Source: Ruminococcus flavefaciens
GTDB taxonomy: Bacteria; Bacillota; Clostridia; Oscillospirales; Ruminococcaceae
DNA length: 62,543 bases
Direction of reading: 5' to 3'
NCBI GenBank assembly: GCA_902760805.1
Contig: CACWHY010000024.1
Location: forward strand, 1 to 62,543
Positions 24,964-34,544 of the stretch are shown here, piece after piece. Both the position numbers and the translations under genes were made by a program. The number at the start of each line of letters is the position of its first letter. Position 1 is the first letter of the stretch. The notes beneath the pieces were generated by a model, which ran no database searches, had not been told where the DNA came from, and worked only from the letters and a program-made list of their open reading frames with translations.

Positions 24964-25848
24964 ATGAAACGTTCCAAAGACCCATGCGGTAGACGGAGAG
25001 TGCGCATCGCAAGCAACCTCTGCATACTGCCCAGCTTACTTGGTGTCCTGATCTTTTTCCTGATACCATTCGGGATCGTGGTGTACTACTCCATGATCAA
25101 TAACCCCAACACCAAGCAGTTCGTTGGGCTGAGCAACTACATAAAGCTCTTCTCGAACAACGCATTCCTTGCGGCGGCCAAGAACACCGGGCTCTTCTCG
25201 GCGGTATCCGTGCCCCTGGCGCTGGTGCTTTCGCTGGCGCTGGCTGTCATGCTGGAGAGGAACATCCCCGGAAAGAGCGCATTCCGCACGTTTTTCCTGA
25301 GCCCACTCATGGTGCCTACAGCCTCAGTCGTGCTGGTATGGCAGGTGCTCTTCCACAACCACGGAACTATCAACCAGATCATCGAGCAATTCGGCGGCCA
25401 TGGAGTGGACTGGCTGAAATCAAGCCACGGACAGATAATACTAATATGTATGTTCCTTTGGAAAAACCTTGGCTACAACATGATCCTGTTCATGGCAGCC
25501 CTGGCAGGTATCCCCAAGGACATCTTGGAGGTGGCCGAGCTGGAAGGCGCCGGAAGGATCTATCAGTTCTTCCATATCAAGCTCAGATACCTGTCGCCCA
25601 CGATCGTCTTCGTGCTGATCCTTTCCATGATCAACTCATTCAAGATCTTCCGTGAGGTATACCTCCTCACCGGCGACTACCCCTACGACAAGCTGTATAT
25701 GCTCCAGCACTTCATGAACAACACCTTCGCCTCACTTGACTACCAGAAGCTCTCAGCAGCGGCGGTGCTCTTTGCGGCAGTGATGATCGTGATCATCGCA
25801 GTTCTCCTCATTTCTGAGAATATCTTCGGAAAGGATGTGGAGAACTGA
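24964..25848 (+). CDS. Carbohydrate-type ABC permease (MalF/UgpA family)
   Basis: 294 residues, six hydrophobic spans. The EAA loop that docks the ATPase is clear near residues 190-220 (EVAELEGAGRIYQFFHIKLRYLSP). Such permeases import oligosaccharides with a partner permease, a solute-binding lipoprotein and an ATPase. Its stop overlaps the next start (TGATG). The operon lacks an ATPase, so a shared one (MsiK-like) encoded elsewhere is expected. Confidence 0.85.
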   Translation: MKRSKDPCGRRRVRIASNLCILPSLLGVLIFFLIPFGIVVYYSMINNPNTKQFVGLSNYIKLFSNNAFLAAAKNTGLFSAVSVPLALVLSLALAVMLERNIPGKSAFRTFFLSPLMVPTASVVLVWQVLFHNHGTINQIIEQFGGHGVDWLKSSHGQIILICMFLWKNLGYNMILFMAALAGIPKDILEVAELEGAGRIYQFFHIKLRYLSPTIVFVLILSMINSFKIFREVYLLTGDYPYDKLYMLQHFMNNTFASLDYQKLSAAAVLFAAVMIVIIAVLLISENIFGKDVEN

Positions 25849-26786
25849 TGACCAGACTAAAACGCCGGCGTGCAGGAGATGCGGTCTGCACCGTAGTTGC
25901 CATACTCGCAGCATTTCTCTTCCTGATGCCGACTGTGCTTACTATAGCCAACTCCTTCATGACCTCATCTGAGATCGCCGCCAACTACGGCGCAATGTTC
26001 AGCAATATGACCGATGACAAAAAGGTCTTCATCTCAGAGAACGTCAATCTGAAGTTCATCCCCGATAAGGTCACTCTTGACCAGTACAAGGCAGTTCTGC
26101 TGAAAAGTCCGGACTACCTGATGAAGTTCTGGAACTCAGTTATACTAACTGTTCCGATCACGTTTTTCCAGCTGCTGGTGGCGGTCTTCGCCTCATACGG
26201 CTTCGCCAGGAGCAAGGGCAAGATCAAGGCGATCATCTTTTTCGCCTACATCATCCTCATGCTCATGCCCTATCAGGTAACTCTTGTGCCTAACTTCCTG
26301 GTGGCGGAATTCATCAAGTCCACGATCACCAACATCTTCTACCCCAACGGTGAGATCCCCAACGGTCTTGCAAATATGCGCTGGGCGATCATCCTTCCGG
26401 GAATTTTCTCGCCCTTCAGCATTTTCCTGCTGACCAAGGCCATGAAGAGGATCCCTGTGGCCTACACCGAGGCCGCCCGACTGGACGGCGCCGGAGAGCT
26501 GCAAATACTCTTCCGGATCTATCTTCCCCTCTGCCGGGGAGCTCTCGTATCCGTGGCCATGCTGGTATTCATCGACTTCTGGAACATGGTGGAACAGCCC
26601 CTGATCCTCATGAAGGACGCAAACTACCACCCGCTGTCGGTATTCCTTTCACAGATAAACACCGGCGACGTCGGACTGGCCTTCGCTGTGGGAGTAGTCT
26701 ACATGGTGCCCACTATCCTCATGTTCCTCTACGGAGAGGACGACCTGGTGGAGGGTATCACCTACTCAGGCGGCATAAAGGGCTAA
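25848..26786 (+). CDS. Carbohydrate-type ABC permease (MalG/UgpE family)
   Basis: 312 residues, about six spans. EAA motif EAARLDGAGELQILFRIYLPLC near residue 205. Partner of the preceding permease, with which it overlaps by one base. The C terminus (LVEGITYSGGIKG) is close to MalG-type ends (VAGLTAGAVKG). An extra loop of about 60 residues with QYKAVLLKSPDYLMKFWNS precedes the core. Confidence 0.85.
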   Translation: MTRLKRRRAGDAVCTVVAILAAFLFLMPTVLTIANSFMTSSEIAANYGAMFSNMTDDKKVFISENVNLKFIPDKVTLDQYKAVLLKSPDYLMKFWNSVILTVPITFFQLLVAVFASYGFARSKGKIKAIIFFAYIILMLMPYQVTLVPNFLVAEFIKSTITNIFYPNGEIPNGLANMRWAIILPGIFSPFSIFLLTKAMKRIPVAYTEAARLDGAGELQILFRIYLPLCRGALVSVAMLVFIDFWNMVEQPLILMKDANYHPLSVFLSQINTGDVGLAFAVGVVYMVPTILMFLYGEDDLVEGITYSGGIKG

Positions 26787-26809
26787 TGACATTAAAAGGA
26801 GATATACAT

Positions 26810-28504
26810 ATGAAAGAAGAAAATCAGGTCCGTGACCCTCGCAGGAAACGTGAGATCATCAAGACCATACTAATAGTATTCCTGGCAGCGCTTTTGGTGC
26901 TGACCTTCTGCTCGAACACGATCATGAACAAGTCTCTGCCGGAGATCTCCACCGAGAGAGCCACCAGCGGAAAGCTCACCGAGCGTGTCAGAGGAAGCGG
27001 AATGGTCACCTCCAACCAGTCCTACGATGTGACTGTTGACGGCAACAAGACCGTTGACACGATCATGGTGAAGGTGGGCAAGGAGGTCCAGAAGGGCGAC
27101 GTGCTCTTTACAGTGACCAAGTCTTCCAGCGATACTCTCGCTGCTGAGGAGGCAACTCTGGCCGAGCTGGATCTGGCTTACCAGAAGGCTCTGCTGACTC
27201 CTCCTGCTGACTACTCCACCGAGGACCAGGGCATCAAGAACGCCAGAGCTGAGCTGAATGCAGCTATTGCCAAGCGTGACGCAGCGATCGCCTCGCAGGG
27301 CAGCGCTCAGGCCGCTAAGGACGCCTACAACCAGAACAAGGCCGAGCTCACCGCTCAGACCAAGCTCCAGACCAAGCTCTCATCTACGATCTCAGCTATC
27401 GACTCAGACGAGTATTCAATGGCTGCCCCGGAGTACACTGGTACCCTTATGGAGCTCTACACAAGAGCCTCCGAAGCTGAAACAGATTACAACAACACCC
27501 TTTCCCTTTATACTCAGATCCTGTCAGAGGGGGGCGATGTCTCCTCTTTGCAGGCTGAGCTCCAAAGCAAGGAAGCCGCAAAGAACTCCGCAAGAGAGCA
27601 GTACAACAACGAGAAATTCGCCGTCCGTGCAAGCCTTGTGGATCAGCTTTCTCAGGCAGAGGCTCAGGTAGACCGGCTGACAGCCGCTACATCTGAATAC
27701 GAGATGAGCCTTTCAGAAGGCGAGATGAGTTCGATCGACGTCCTTGAGGCTGATGTACAGCTCAAGCAGCAGACCCTGGAAGGCCTGATCGCTGAGCTGA
27801 ACAAGACCAAGGCTGAGAATACCAATAAATCCAAGCTGGATGACCTGGATCTTCAGGCCGCTAAGCAGGCTGCCGACAAGCAGCGTGAAAAGGTGGAAAA
27901 GCTGAAGAAGGAGTCCGAGGTCACTGAGATCAAGTCAAAGTACAGCGGCGTTGTCAGCGGAGTCTTCATCAAGCCCGGCGAGGAAACGATCCCCGATTCA
28001 GCGGCAGTTTCCATAGACATTTCCGAAGAGGGCTATACCCTTGAGGTCACAGTTGACGCTGAGAAGGCCAAGAAAATCAAGACCGGCGTTGAAGCCGAGA
28101 TCATAAACAACTGGTACGGCAATATGCAGGCCGTGCTCACCGACATCAAGAGCGATACGACTCCCGGCTCACGGAACAAGAGGCTCATCTTCTCGATCAC
28201 CGGCGATGTGGAGCCCAACAGCTTCCTCGAAGTATCTATCCCCTGCGGAAGCGGAAACTACGACGCTATCGTTCCAAACAGCGCTGTCCACGAGGACACC
28301 AAGGGCAAGTTCGTCCTGACTGTCACCTCGAAGAATTCTCCTCTCGGAAACCGCTACTATGCGGAGAGAGTCGATGTTGAGGTGGTGGCCGCAGACGAGC
28401 TCTCCAGCGCAGTGAGCGGTGCGATCTACAGCGGTGATAACGTTATCACCACCGCCAGCAGCAAGATCGAGCCCGGCTCTCAGGTCCGCATGAAGGACAA
28501 ATAA
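26810..28504 (+). CDS. HlyD/MacA-like membrane-fusion adaptor
   Basis: 564 residues from ATG 26,810 (AAAGGAGATATACAT). One N-terminal membrane span (about 20-40, TILIVFLAALLVLTF), then a biotinyl-lipoyl-like half (GSGMVTSNQSYDVTV ... VKVGKEVQKGDVLF). A long coiled coil (about 110-375) rich in Ala, Gln, Glu and Lys follows, then the second lipoyl half (IKSKYSGVVSGVFIKPGEE) and a beta-barrel. In Gram-positive bacteria such adaptors pair with MacB-like ABC exporters. Here it is inside a solute-import operon, which is unusual. It may link the transporter to the thick wall or to the next gene product. Confidence 0.75.
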   Translation: MKEENQVRDPRRKREIIKTILIVFLAALLVLTFCSNTIMNKSLPEISTERATSGKLTERVRGSGMVTSNQSYDVTVDGNKTVDTIMVKVGKEVQKGDVLFTVTKSSSDTLAAEEATLAELDLAYQKALLTPPADYSTEDQGIKNARAELNAAIAKRDAAIASQGSAQAAKDAYNQNKAELTAQTKLQTKLSSTISAIDSDEYSMAAPEYTGTLMELYTRASEAETDYNNTLSLYTQILSEGGDVSSLQAELQSKEAAKNSAREQYNNEKFAVRASLVDQLSQAEAQVDRLTAATSEYEMSLSEGEMSSIDVLEADVQLKQQTLEGLIAELNKTKAENTNKSKLDDLDLQAAKQAADKQREKVEKLKKESEVTEIKSKYSGVVSGVFIKPGEETIPDSAAVSIDISEEGYTLEVTVDAEKAKKIKTGVEAEIINNWYGNMQAVLTDIKSDTTPGSRNKRLIFSITGDVEPNSFLEVSIPCGSGNYDAIVPNSAVHEDTKGKFVLTVTSKNSPLGNRYYAERVDVEVVAADELSSAVSGAIYSGDNVITTASSKIEPGSQVRMKDK

Positions 28505-28516
28505 GGCGGTGGGCTG

Positions 28517-29662
28517 ATGAAACATAAGATCAGGCTATGGCAGGCACTTCTTGCCGGAGCCAATGCGGTCTGCCTGACTGCGGCGCTGATACTCACCGCC
28601 GTGGGAGGCTCCTGCGCTAAGAGCCGTCAGTACGACCGTGCCGCAGAAGACTGGTCCGGCGGTCAGGGAGGCTACTCCCAGATCAGCTGCTTCCTGACAG
28701 AAGACTCAGGCTTTAAGGAAAATTCCATCGGCGCAGTCCGAGCGGGACTGATCAGCGCTCTCCGGGAGGCTTCGATCTCCGCAGAGGAGGGGAAGACCCT
28801 TGTACCGGACGCCTACAGCGCTGAGGTGGGCACCTCAACTGTAAAGGCTGCAAAGAGCCGTTCTGAGGCTAAGATCACTGCCGTGGCAGGACACTTCTTC
28901 CTCTTCCGCAGCTTCCGGCTGCTCAGCGGATCCTACCTGTCAGACGACCTTGTGATGCAGGACGGCGCAGTTATCGACAGCGAGCTGGCCTTCGACCTCT
29001 ACGGCTCAACAGACGTGGCCGGCATGGACATCTTCATCGACGGCGAGAAATTCTACGTTTCCGGCGTAGTTGAGGCTCCCACCGACAAGGCCGACAAAAA
29101 GTGCGCAGGCAAAACAAGGCGAGCCTACATCACCTATGAGGGCGCCTCGACCATATCAGCCAGCTCAAGCTACAGCGATCCCAGCAGCTCCAGCGACTAC
29201 AGCGACTACAGTGACTACGCCCCGGCTGCCGGATTTGACAAGGTCACCTGCTATGAATGTATAGTTCCCGACCCGGTGAAAAACCTGGCAAAAAACAGCG
29301 TCAAGAAGCAGTTCAAGTCCTATGAGGACAACTGCGAGCTGGTGGTGAACTCCACAAGATACGACCCCCGAAAGCTGGCCAAGGCCTTCGGGAAACTCTC
29401 GTCTCTGGCAGTCAGGGAAAAACCCATAGTGCTGCCATTCTGGGAAAACGCCTCACGAATGACCGAGGTGAAGCTGAGCTTCATCTACTTCGCAAGGCGC
29501 TTGACCCTTATCATACCCATACTTACCGCAGCCGGAGCGCTCATCTGGGGCTATGTGCTGTGGCAGAGAAATAAACAAAGGCTCCTGAAAAAAGCCGGCA
29601 AGACCCTGAGAGGCCTCCGGAAGAGGGCAGGGGCTCTCAAACAAAAGAAAGATCATATATAA
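28517..29662 (+). CDS. MacB-like extracytoplasmic core protein without a permease body
   Basis: 381 residues. An N-terminal span (about 10-30), then an outer domain that resembles the periplasmic core of MacB/FtsX permeases (LLSGSYLSDDLVMQDGAVIDSELAFDLYGS ... FYVSGVVEAP), a Ser/Tyr-rich loop, and one C-terminal span (about 330-350) followed by a basic tail (RNKQRLLKKAGK). FtsX/MacB permeases normally carry four spans; only two are here. It starts 12 bases after the adaptor gene, so the two probably form an adaptor-core pair. Function is inferred only. Confidence 0.6.
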   Translation: MKHKIRLWQALLAGANAVCLTAALILTAVGGSCAKSRQYDRAAEDWSGGQGGYSQISCFLTEDSGFKENSIGAVRAGLISALREASISAEEGKTLVPDAYSAEVGTSTVKAAKSRSEAKITAVAGHFFLFRSFRLLSGSYLSDDLVMQDGAVIDSELAFDLYGSTDVAGMDIFIDGEKFYVSGVVEAPTDKADKKCAGKTRRAYITYEGASTISASSSYSDPSSSSDYSDYSDYAPAAGFDKVTCYECIVPDPVKNLAKNSVKKQFKSYEDNCELVVNSTRYDPRKLAKAFGKLSSLAVREKPIVLPFWENASRMTEVKLSFIYFARRLTLIIPILTAAGALIWGYVLWQRNKQRLLKKAGKTLRGLRKRAGALKQKKDHI

Positions 29663-29682
29663 CACCAAGAAAGGACAAAGCC

Positions 29683-32106
29683 ATGATGAACAATTTCTTC
29701 CGCCGCACTGCGGCAGGTATCCTCGCATTATCTCTTATGGGCTCGGCAGCAGTTTCCTGCGGCTCCTCAGATCAGCCCAAGACCAAGCCCAAGCAGACCG
29801 CCGACCAGGTGGTTCAGAACTCATACCGTGCTATGGAGCTTGACTCAAGCATTTCCTTCGATTACGTTGAGCAGATGATCTCTCTGGGCGACTCCGGCAA
29901 GATCCTTATCACAGGCGGCACAGAAGATGAAATGGGTATGTTCATCACCGACAGCGAATTCGCCGACTATGAGAAGGTGGATATGCAGCTGGATCTCCCC
30001 GAGAATTCCGAGCACTATTTCAGAACAACTGTTGCTTCCGACGGCACTATCTACGCCCTGGTCACTATCACTGAGTACGCCAGTGAGATGCCCGACTATG
30101 AGTCACCAGAATTCGACAGCGAGAACTTCGATTGGGAGGCATTCTACGCTTCTGCCAAAACCAAGTACCTTATCGTTTCGATCGGTCAGGACGGCCAGGT
30201 GATCAGCAAGAACGAGATCAAGGGACTTGACAAGTACAGCTCTGAAGATGATGAGATGGGCGGGGTCTACATCGACTCACTCATTCCCTGCTCCGACGGA
30301 AAGCTGATCCTCTGTATAAGCGGCGAACAGAGCATTTATGTTACCCTCGGCGAGGACGGATCCCTGGGCGACGAGATCGACCTGGGCGATGACATTTGGA
30401 TCTATAACTCCTGCATCACAACAGACGGACGTCTGGCCTTCTCCGCATGGGACGAGGGCTCCAACAGCCAGGCGATCAAGTTCATCGAAACCGACTCCTT
30501 CAAGGTATCAGACGATGTGATCAATCTGAAGGATACCTCTATCAGCAATATCAGCGCACTTCTTCCCGGCGCAAACGGCTATGCACTTTACGCCTCCGGT
30601 CAGGCCGGCCTCTACGCTATCAAGGAGGACGGCAGCGGCGAGGAGCTGATCAACTGGATCGATTCCGACCTTAACGGAGACTATATCCGTGGAGTAGTTG
30701 CTCTTGAGGACGGCGATTTCATCATCCTTGAGCAGAACTGGTCCACCGGCGGAACTCAATTCTACCGCATCACAAAGCGTGACTCCTCTGAGCTGGAGAA
30801 CACTATCGTTGTCACACTTGGACTGATGTACTCTGACCCCAACATCACCTCAAAGATCAACGATTTCAATAAGGCCAGCGATAAGTACAGGATCCGCATC
30901 TCAGACTACAGCAAGTACGACGAGTGGGACGACGAAGCCGAGAAGATGACCAACACCTCCTCAAAGCAGCTGAAAATGGACATCATCGCCGGAAACGCTC
31001 CCGACATGATCTATACCTACGACCTTTCAGTTGTAAAGTCTCTGGCAAACAAGGACGTTTATGCCGACCTTTACGATTTCCTTGGCACAAACGGCACAGT
31101 CAGCAAGGACGACCTGATCCCCAGTGTGCTCACCGCAGGTGAATGCAACGGCAAGCTGCTGAGCCTCTCACCCTCATTCACGATCAATACAGTGGCCGCA
31201 AAGAAAAAGTTCGTGGATCACGACAACTGGACTCTTGACGAGCTCATCGAGACCTACGATAACCTTCCCAGCGGAATGAAGCTCTTCGACGCGGGCAACA
31301 CAAAGGAGGCTGTTTTCGGCCGCCTCACTAACGGCTGCTGCGGCTTTATCGACTACGCCACAAGCACCTGCTCATTCAATTCCGAGGAGTTCGTGAAGCT
31401 CCTTGAATTCGCAGACCGCTTCTCTGATACAGAGGACGCACCCGATTGGGAGAACGCTTCTCAGGAGGAAATGGACAAATACTACGACGATATGCAGGTA
31501 GCCTGCCGCAACGATAAGGCGCTCCTTTCCTTCATCAATATCTACTCAGGAAGAGAATACGCACAGGCTAAGACCGGAAAATTCGGCGAAGACATCTCTC
31601 TGGTAGGCTATCCCTCCAGCGACGGCAAGGGCGGCCAGCTCAACCTGGGTCAGAGCTTTGCTATCCTCAACAACGCCTCCGATAAGGAAGCCTGCTGGCA
31701 GTTCATAAGCCAGTTCTTCACAGAGGAGAGCTACGAGAAGAACGACTACCACATGATGGACGGTCTCCCCACAGTTAAGACTGAAATGACCAAGATCCTT
31801 GATGCCGCCATGGAAAAGCCCTATTGGGAGGACGAAAGCGGCAAGAAGGAATACTACGATGACACCTACTGGATGGGCAACGGCGGTGACGAGATCGTTA
31901 TCCCTCCTCTTACCAAGGAAGAGCGTGACGCCTTAGAGAAGTACATCAGCGAGGCCGCTTCATCCAACGTCTTCCTCTACAACGACGAAGTCACCGATAT
32001 AGTTGACGAAGAGGTCAAGTCCTTCTTCGCCGGCGAGCGCTCTGCACAGGAAACTGCTGATATGATCCAGAACAGAGTTTCCCTCCTCATCAGCGAGCAG
32101 AGCTAA
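29683..32106 (+). CDS. Large solute-binding lipoprotein of the transporter operon
   Basis: 807 residues, about twice the usual length. Lipoprotein signal with lipobox SAAVSC near residue 27. About residues 40-370 hold beta-rich repeats that look propeller-like (ISKNEIKGLDKYS, DGRLAFSAWDEGS). From about 375 the sequence follows family 1 solute-binding proteins (FNKASDKYRIRISDYSKYD, GNAPDMIY, the hinge region, then FTEESYEKNDYHMMDGLPTV). It would capture a carbohydrate ligand for the two permeases. Ends before a strong terminator. Substrate unknown. Confidence 0.75.
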   Translation: MMNNFFRRTAAGILALSLMGSAAVSCGSSDQPKTKPKQTADQVVQNSYRAMELDSSISFDYVEQMISLGDSGKILITGGTEDEMGMFITDSEFADYEKVDMQLDLPENSEHYFRTTVASDGTIYALVTITEYASEMPDYESPEFDSENFDWEAFYASAKTKYLIVSIGQDGQVISKNEIKGLDKYSSEDDEMGGVYIDSLIPCSDGKLILCISGEQSIYVTLGEDGSLGDEIDLGDDIWIYNSCITTDGRLAFSAWDEGSNSQAIKFIETDSFKVSDDVINLKDTSISNISALLPGANGYALYASGQAGLYAIKEDGSGEELINWIDSDLNGDYIRGVVALEDGDFIILEQNWSTGGTQFYRITKRDSSELENTIVVTLGLMYSDPNITSKINDFNKASDKYRIRISDYSKYDEWDDEAEKMTNTSSKQLKMDIIAGNAPDMIYTYDLSVVKSLANKDVYADLYDFLGTNGTVSKDDLIPSVLTAGECNGKLLSLSPSFTINTVAAKKKFVDHDNWTLDELIETYDNLPSGMKLFDAGNTKEAVFGRLTNGCCGFIDYATSTCSFNSEEFVKLLEFADRFSDTEDAPDWENASQEEMDKYYDDMQVACRNDKALLSFINIYSGREYAQAKTGKFGEDISLVGYPSSDGKGGQLNLGQSFAILNNASDKEACWQFISQFFTEESYEKNDYHMMDGLPTVKTEMTKILDAAMEKPYWEDESGKKEYYDDTYWMGNGGDEIVIPPLTKEERDALEKYISEAASSNVFLYNDEVTDIVDEEVKSFFAGERSAQETADMIQNRVSLLISEQS

Positions 32107-32152
32107 ACAACGCATTCTTCAATTTCATATACTCCACCTCCTTTTAAAGGGG

Positions 32153-32187
32153 AAACACCGGGAATTTCTTCCCGGTGTTTTTCTTTA
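32153..32187 (+). terminator. Terminator of the transporter operon
   Basis: AAACACCGGGAA and TTCCCGGTGTTT form a perfect twelve-pair stem, then TTCTTT. Confidence 0.85.
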
Positions 32188-32248
32188 TATCCAGAGGGAG
32201 CTCCTCCCGTCAGTTCGACTTATTTTTCGCAGGATCTGGGGTATAATA

Positions 32249-32776
32249 TCATTGGCTGTCATCGCCGATTATGGGCGGAGCGGGTGCGTTTTCACGCTCT
32301 GTGCGCAGCTTTTTGCGCTGCCTTCTGGCGGAGGTGACCTCCTCTGAGAAGAGCTGCACCAGGGCGGTCACCAGTATCAAAGCAGCCGGTATCACGCAGG
32401 GGATCAGCCTTTCCTTGTACATCTCGCTGATCGGCTCCATAGTGAACTTGTCGCTCCAGCCGGCACGATCAGCGTGGTCTGCGATCTTGTAAAGCATGGC
32501 CATGCAGAGGACTATCCCGGGAATATCCAGCACCAGCGCCAGGATATTGGGCAGCTCCTTCCGTGATATGCACAGCAGTGCCCCAACGATCATGGCCGCT
32601 CCCGAGATCAGCAGCAGCAGTCCCTGAGCCCAGAGCTCATCACCGTAGGAGTCCCGATGGCTCATTATGCCGGCACCTGCCGGGATCGCCATTGCTCCCG
32701 GGAATATAAACGCCAGGATCACCCCGACAGCCTTGGCTGCACTGAGCAGAGGGCTTTGTTTTTTCTTGTTTTTCAT
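32249..32776 (-). CDS. Unknown four-span membrane protein
   Basis: 175 residues from ATG 32,776 (AAGGAGA). About four hydrophobic segments (20-40, 60-78, 88-103, 135-150) and a basic C-terminal tail (SARRQRKKLRTERE). No enzymatic motif. Divergent from spoIVB. I do not recognise the family. Confidence 0.6.
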   Translation of the reverse strand: MKNKKKQSPLLSAAKAVGVILAFIFPGAMAIPAGAGIMSHRDSYGDELWAQGLLLLISGAAMIVGALLCISRKELPNILALVLDIPGIVLCMAMLYKIADHADRAGWSDKFTMEPISEMYKERLIPCVIPAALILVTALVQLFSEEVTSARRQRKKLRTERENAPAPPIIGDDSQ

Positions 32777-32911
32777 AGTATTCTCCTTTTTGCCCAGGAT
32801 ATACATGGGCTTCTCAAAGATCACCTATTGTTTTTTCCGGAAAAATGCGCATACTAATCACTGACCGGCTGACTTCCGGGTCAAAATCAAAGGTCGAAAG
32901 GAAGCGGATCA

Positions 32912-34108
32912 ATGCAAATTCGCAGATCACTTACACGGACTGCGGCGGCAGTCCTCTCCGCAGCTCTCCTGGGAATGTTCGGTGCGGCGGAGTATTACTC
33001 CCGGCGGCTGCCCTCGGATCTGACTGCTGAGGCCGGCGCAGGAGTTGCTCTTGCAGGCTTTCCGGAGCTGAGCTTCTCCGAGGCCGTACCTGCCTCCGGA
33101 CAGGCTACACTGGCCCTTTTCGGAGCGATCCCCGTGAAAAACGTGGAGATCCACCGTCAGGAGGCTCCTGTGCTCGTGGCAGGAGGCTCGCCCTTCGGCA
33201 TAAAGCTGCTCATGGAGGGCGTCATGGTCACCGGTCTTGGGGAGGTAGAGACCTCACCCGGCGAAAAAAGCTGTCCGGCGGCACAGGCCGGAGTTGAGAT
33301 AGGCGACATCATAAAGCGTGCCGGAGGACTTCCTGTCAGCTCCAACAGCGAGCTCCAGCAGGTGATCGGATCCAGCGGCGGACAGGCTGTCTCCCTTGAG
33401 ATAGACCGTGGGGGAGCCCAGATCACCGCCAGTCTTCAGCCAGTTCAGTCCGATAAGGACGGGGGCTGGCGTGGGGGGATGTGGGTCCGTGACAGCATTG
33501 CCGGCATCGGCACCATGACCTTCATCGACAAGTCTACCGGCGCCTTCGCAGGCCTTGGCCACCCCATTTGCGACTCAGACACAGGGGGACTTGTTCCTCT
33601 GCAAAGCGGTGAGGCTGTTCCTGTCCAGATCACCGAGGCTCAGAAGGGAGAGCGTGGGCTTCCCGGGGAGCTTCGTGGAAAATTCGGCGGCTCAGAGCCC
33701 TTGGGAGTGCTGACGGAGAACTGTCAAAGCGGCATCTACGGGACGCTCACCAAGGCCGCTGCGGAGGATCTCGCCGGGGAGGAGTACAAGCTGGCATATC
33801 GTCAGGAGGTCACCGAGGGCGAGGCCTTCATCCGCACGACCGTTTCCGGCACTGAGCCAAAGCTCTACAGCGCCCAGATCGAAAGCGTTGACTATTCCGA
33901 CAGCGCCTCGCCGAAAAACATGGTGATCCGCATCACAGATGAGGAGCTTCTGGCACAGGCGGGAGGCATAGTTCAAGGCATGAGCGGCAGTCCGATCATA
34001 CAAAACGGCAAGCTGGTCGGGGCAGTGACCCACGTTTTCGTGGCCGACCCCACCCGTGGCTACGGGATATTTGCCGAAACGATGGCGGCTCAGCTTATGA
34101 AAGAGTAA
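32912..34108 (+). CDS. spoIVB: SpoIVB peptidase (sporulation signalling serine protease)
   Basis: 398 residues, usual length. A signal/anchor segment (about 8-25), a PDZ domain (about 120-170, AQAGVEIGDIIKRAGGLPV), then the S55 protease domain with GIGTMTF, His in GLGHPI (near 216) and Ser in GMSGSPII (near 359). SpoIVB is secreted from the forespore and triggers pro-sigma-K processing, so the organism probably sporulates or descends from spore formers. Start ATG 32,912 follows AAAGGAAGCGGATCA. Confidence 0.9.
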   Translation: MQIRRSLTRTAAAVLSAALLGMFGAAEYYSRRLPSDLTAEAGAGVALAGFPELSFSEAVPASGQATLALFGAIPVKNVEIHRQEAPVLVAGGSPFGIKLLMEGVMVTGLGEVETSPGEKSCPAAQAGVEIGDIIKRAGGLPVSSNSELQQVIGSSGGQAVSLEIDRGGAQITASLQPVQSDKDGGWRGGMWVRDSIAGIGTMTFIDKSTGAFAGLGHPICDSDTGGLVPLQSGEAVPVQITEAQKGERGLPGELRGKFGGSEPLGVLTENCQSGIYGTLTKAAAEDLAGEEYKLAYRQEVTEGEAFIRTTVSGTEPKLYSAQIESVDYSDSASPKNMVIRITDEELLAQAGGIVQGMSGSPIIQNGKLVGAVTHVFVADPTRGYGIFAETMAAQLMKE

Positions 34109-34111
34109 ACA

Positions 34112-34140
34112 AAATGGCCGTTACATTGCGTAACGGCCTG
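34112..34140 (+). terminator. Hairpin terminator after spoIVB
   Basis: GGCCGTTAC and GTAACGGCC form a nine-pair stem; the T-run is weak on plus (TGAGCTTT), while Ts on minus (CATTTTG) may also serve the convergent HPr gene. Confidence 0.55.
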
Positions 34141-34158
34141 AGCTTTAATGGTTGATCT

Positions 34159-34431
34159 TTATCTGTTCTCCTCACTGAAGCCGCTCTCGACCAGCTCTAC
34201 CAGAGCGTCTACAGCAGCCTTCTCGTCAGCGCCGTCAGCGATGACCTTGATATTTGTACCGCCTACGATGCCCAGTGAAAGGATACCCAGGAGGCTCTTA
34301 GCGTTAACTCTGCGCTCTTCCTTCTCGATCCAGATAGATGACTTAAACTCGTTAGCCTTCTGAATGAAGAATGTAGCGGGTCTTGCGTGGAGGCCGACCT
34401 GATTCTTTACCATTACTTCTCTGACAAACAT
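34159..34431 (-). CDS. ptsH: HPr-family phosphocarrier protein
   Basis: 90 residues from ATG 34,431 with AGGAGAG upstream. The phosphorylation site reads GLHARPAT (His near 15), and the regulatory serine region reads NAKSLLGILSLGI (Ser near 47). Both sites present, so it can act in PTS transfer and, if the HPr kinase exists, in catabolite control. The protein is cytoplasmic. It has its own strong promoter and no PTS neighbours here. Confidence 0.88.
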   Translation of the reverse strand: MFVREVMVKNQVGLHARPATFFIQKANEFKSSIWIEKEERRVNAKSLLGILSLGIVGGTNIKVIADGADEKAAVDALVELVESGFSEENR

Positions 34432-34515
34432 ATTCAACTCTCCTATTCTCTAAAATGGGTCTCCATTGGGAGATCGGGAGACCTTTCTGCGCAAATTGTT
34501 TCAGTTGCTGATATC

Positions 34516-34544
34516 ATTATACATTCATTTTTTTTCATAGTCAA
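34516..34544 (-). promoter_or_regulatory. HPr promoter
   Basis: On the minus strand TTGACT, 17-base spacer, TATAAT, about 85 bases ahead of the ATG. Confidence 0.75.

Noticed and set aside
24964-32106. An ATPase gene for the transporter hidden in the operon
   Set aside because: No Walker A or LSGGQ motif is found in any frame I could inspect between 24.9 and 32.1 kb.
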